From contig NZ_JAHLLW010000009.1 in NCBI RefSeq assembly GCF_019426345.1, positions 1 to 64,000 on the forward strand: a stretch of DNA of 64,000 bases, read 5' to 3'. The stretch is from Marinomonas lutimaris (GTDB taxonomy: Bacteria > Pseudomonadota > Gammaproteobacteria > Pseudomonadales > Marinomonadaceae). Below the pieces are notes generated by a model that searched no databases, was not told the DNA's origin, and worked only from the letters and a program-made list of their open reading frames with translations. The first letter of the stretch is position 1, and every line of letters starts with the position of its first letter. The position numbers and the translations under genes are program-made. Shown piece after piece: positions 62,011 through 64,000 of this stretch.

Positions 62011-62571
62011 ATGGCACAGATTAAGCGTAATCTAATGCACCGACGTTGCATAGAATCCTATGGTTTTTTGCGTGAGGATGGCTTCTGGGATATAGAGGCT
62101 ACCATGCAAGACCTTAAGGCTTATGATGTTAATCGTGAGTTTGATGGCAGCTTGGTGCCGGAAGGCAGTCCTTTTCATGATATTCGTGTTTGCTTAACAC
62201 TAGACGACACCTTTTTAATTAAAGAAGTGTCGGTTTCTATGGATTCCTATCCTTTTCCTAGTTGTGGTGGTGCTGCGCCTAGTTTCTCGATTCTAAAAGG
62301 TACTCGCATTGAGTCAGGTTGGAATCGTTGGTTAAAGGAAACTTTTAGCGGCAAAGTAGGTTGTACTCATGTTTTGGAGCTTTTCCCAGTCATTGCTACG
62401 ACTGCTTTTCAGACTATGTGGGGACCGTTAGGAAAAAAATATCCGAAACATGTCCCTGCTGCACTGACTAAGCTGATTAATAGTTGTCATGGTTGGTCTG
62501 AAGACGGCCCAATGGTTCGTAAGTTGGTTGATGAACAGGTACTTAAACTACCATCAGAGGAGAATCAGTAA
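62011..62571 (+). CDS. DUF2889 family protein
   Basis: A 186-residue protein with MHRRCIESYGFLREDGFWDIEA, shortened in quotation, the mark of DUF2889. Function unknown, but the family is repeatedly found beside acyl-CoA genes. It is coupled to the hydratase gene by TAATG overlap. Confidence 0.88.
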   Translation: MAQIKRNLMHRRCIESYGFLREDGFWDIEATMQDLKAYDVNREFDGSLVPEGSPFHDIRVCLTLDDTFLIKEVSVSMDSYPFPSCGGAAPSFSILKGTRIESGWNRWLKETFSGKVGCTHVLELFPVIATTAFQTMWGPLGKKYPKHVPAALTKLINSCHGWSEDGPMVRKLVDEQVLKLPSEENQ

Positions 62572-63326
62572 TGAGTGATTTTGTTACTGAAAGCATTGAG
62601 TCTGGTGTGCAGATTTTGTGCCTAAATAGAGTCGAAAAAAAGAACGCGATTACATTAGATATGTATCAAGCATTAACTAATTCCTTGCGTAGCGCGGAAC
62701 TTAACCCTGATATAAAAGTGACGTTAATTCACGGAGCGGGGAATGATTTTTCGTCGGGCAATGATATTAATGAGTTTGTTCAGATAGCTCAAACACCAGA
62801 GAAAATGGAAGCTATTATGGCTTTCTTGCAAGTATTAAGTAGTTTTAAAAAGCCTCTTATTGCAGGTGTAGAAGGTCGAGCCGTTGGTGTTGGCGCAACT
62901 ATGCTGCTTCATTGTGATTTGGTTCTTTCCTCACGTGCCGCTCGCTTACAATTTCCCTTTGTACAATTAGGATTGGTGCCCGAGGCCGCGTCGAGTCATC
63001 TATTACCTCAGTTAGTTGGTCATCAAAAAGCCTTTGAAATATTAGTGTTAGGCGACATTGTTAGCGCGGAACAAGCCTATGAACTTGGACTGATAAATCA
63101 CTTATGTGAAGAGGGTGAGGCTTATAAAATGGCGTTGTTTTATGCTGAAAAAACAGCGGCATTGCCTGTTGAGGCTGTGGCATTAAGTAAGGATCTATTG
63201 AAATATCGAGGTCAGGATGATGTTCAAATGGCGTTAATGCGAGAGGGACGGATTTTCAAAGATCGTTTGCGCTCAACAGAAGCTCATCAAGCTTTTACAG
63301 CATTTTTGTCGCGTAATAAAAAATAG
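62571..63326 (+). CDS. Enoyl-CoA hydratase/isomerase family protein
   Basis: A 251-residue crotonase-fold enzyme. The oxyanion-hole regions are GNDFSSGNDINEF and AGVEGRAVGVGATMLLHCDL; PFVQLGLVPEAASSHLLPQL holds one catalytic Glu. It hydrates or isomerises an enoyl-CoA; the tail SRNKK lacks a peroxisomal-type mark of interest. Translationally coupled to the DUF2889 gene. Confidence 0.9.
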   Translation: MSDFVTESIESGVQILCLNRVEKKNAITLDMYQALTNSLRSAELNPDIKVTLIHGAGNDFSSGNDINEFVQIAQTPEKMEAIMAFLQVLSSFKKPLIAGVEGRAVGVGATMLLHCDLVLSSRAARLQFPFVQLGLVPEAASSHLLPQLVGHQKAFEILVLGDIVSAEQAYELGLINHLCEEGEAYKMALFYAEKTAALPVEAVALSKDLLKYRGQDDVQMALMREGRIFKDRLRSTEAHQAFTAFLSRNKK

Positions 63327-63740
63327 TGTTATTTGGCAAATAAAGCTACTTTAAAGCTCCACTGTTTCAGTGGGGCTTTTTTGTTTCTGACATGCATTGA
63401 GATCTCTACACTGAAACAGTAGATTATTGCGCTTACTGAACTCGTCAATTCTTTATTTAATCCATATTTTCACCATTTAATTTCATTGCAACGTACTAAA
63501 CTGATTCTAATCAAAGCTTGAGGTGTGTTCTTTTCTTCATGAATAAAGCGTATCTTGATCAGGCTTGAATATTTTTGTCAGTTAACTGGCGCTTTTTTGT
63601 TATTGATGAAAACCATTCCCAAACTACTATAGAGGGTAAGTAAAGAGTTCTATTGATAGGGAATATTTGCATGCTACCAATCTGGTGAAAATCTGGACTG
63701 AATGTATGAAACAGAACTTAATAATAAATACGAGGGGCTT
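63327..63740. other. 414-bp intergenic region before etfB
   Basis: It holds the terminator at 63353-63383 and then about 350 bp of AT-rich DNA with the etfB promoter. I see no repeat, operator or small ORF that I could name. Confidence 0.5.
63353..63383 (+). terminator. Terminator of the hydratase operon
   Basis: AAGCTCCACTG and CAGTGGGGCTT, with one T-G wobble and a three-base loop, then TTTTTT. Confidence 0.88.
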
Positions 63741-64000
63741 ATGAAAATCTTAGTATCTGTAAAACGAGTCATAGACTACAACGTCAAAGTTCGAGTCAAA
63801 GCCGACCATACTGCGGTCGATCTTACCAATGTAAAAATGTCCATGAACCCTTTCTGTGAAATCGCAGTGGAGGAAGCTATTCGTTTAAAAGAAAAAGGTG
63901 TGGCATCTGAAGTTGTGGTGGTCTCTGTTGGCTCAAAGTCTTGTCAGGAGACCTTGCGTACCGCAATGGCATTAGGTGCAGACCGCGCTATTCAAGTTGA
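63741..64000 (+). CDS. etfB: Electron transfer flavoprotein beta subunit (partial)
   Basis: The first 86 codons; the gene runs off the end of the window. [40 protein letters not shown] and [20 protein letters not shown] are EtfB signatures. ETF accepts electrons from acyl-CoA dehydrogenases such as the one at 57885. GAGGGG precedes the ATG. Confidence 0.95.
   Translation, partial: MKILVSVKRVIDYNVKVRVKADHTAVDLTNVKMSMNPFCEIAVEEAIRLKEKGVASEVVVVSVGSKSCQETLRTAMALGADRAIQV

Noticed and set aside
1-64000. Prophage or insertion sequence behind the islands
   Set aside because: No transposase, phage integrase, capsid or terminase gene, and no terminal inverted repeats with target duplications were recognised.

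Overview
The window looks like the chromosome of a marine gammaproteobacterium of the Oceanospirillales, most likely Marinomonas or a close relative. This rests on the gene orders rsxABCDGE-nth, metG/mrp-dcd and rnt-motY-argG, Na+-type flagellar MotY, a moderately AT-rich composition and the protein sequences. The genus is an inference. No rRNA, tRNA, prophage, transposase or CRISPR array was recognised.

Two accessory islands stand out. Island A (1-5170) holds a repeat-flanked acetyltransferase gene, then integron-type cassettes. The largest unit, about 1545-4446, carries an unknown ORF, a two-gene pair that I identify as the Kiwa anti-phage system (kwaA membrane protein and kwaB DUF4868 protein) and a membrane-anchored coiled-coil gene. 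A second cassette with an unknown gene ends in a VCR-like attC. Island B (37.6-42.4 kb) is built of composite repeats in opposite orientations around three cassettes: an AbiU2/HEPN-like protein, a clear HEPN-motif protein and a small membrane protein, each followed by an attC. The core sites obey the integron rule that a cassette's first bases are complementary to the R'' box of its own attC. There is no integrase in the window. A leader block of about 100-320 bp occurs three times, each time ending where a different cassette-like gene begins. The same repeat family flanks both islands.

The rest is ordinary chromosome. 5.3-9.7 kb: GNAT, an XRE-cupin regulator with azlCD amino-acid export genes, hypotheticals and trxC. 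9.7-20.1 kb: ferredoxin yfhL with trhP (tRNA hydroxylation), a TonB-dependent siderophore receptor, ydcH, a giant DUF748 protein, DUF454, rnt and motY. 20.3-26.6 kb: argG, ribokinase plus nucleoside hydrolase, an RRM protein, an omega-aminotransferase and nth. 26.7-33.3 kb: the Rnf/Rsx electron-transport operon read on the minus strand. 33.6-37.6 kb: metG divergent from mrp-dcd.

From 42.4 kb on: Nudix hydrolase, DUF1499 lipoprotein, TerB-like DUF533, a PAS-GGDEF diguanylate cyclase, ilvE, a beta-barrel protein, a cpxP-like gene divergent from cpxRA with a perfect CpxR box, an NCS2 purine permease, TraB/GumN, a SpoU methyltransferase, DUF481 and a CobW GTPase. The last part (57.9-64 kb) is an acyl-CoA degradation cluster: acyl-CoA dehydrogenase, SCP2 protein, fadD, DUF2889, enoyl-CoA hydratase and the start of etfB, which runs off the window.
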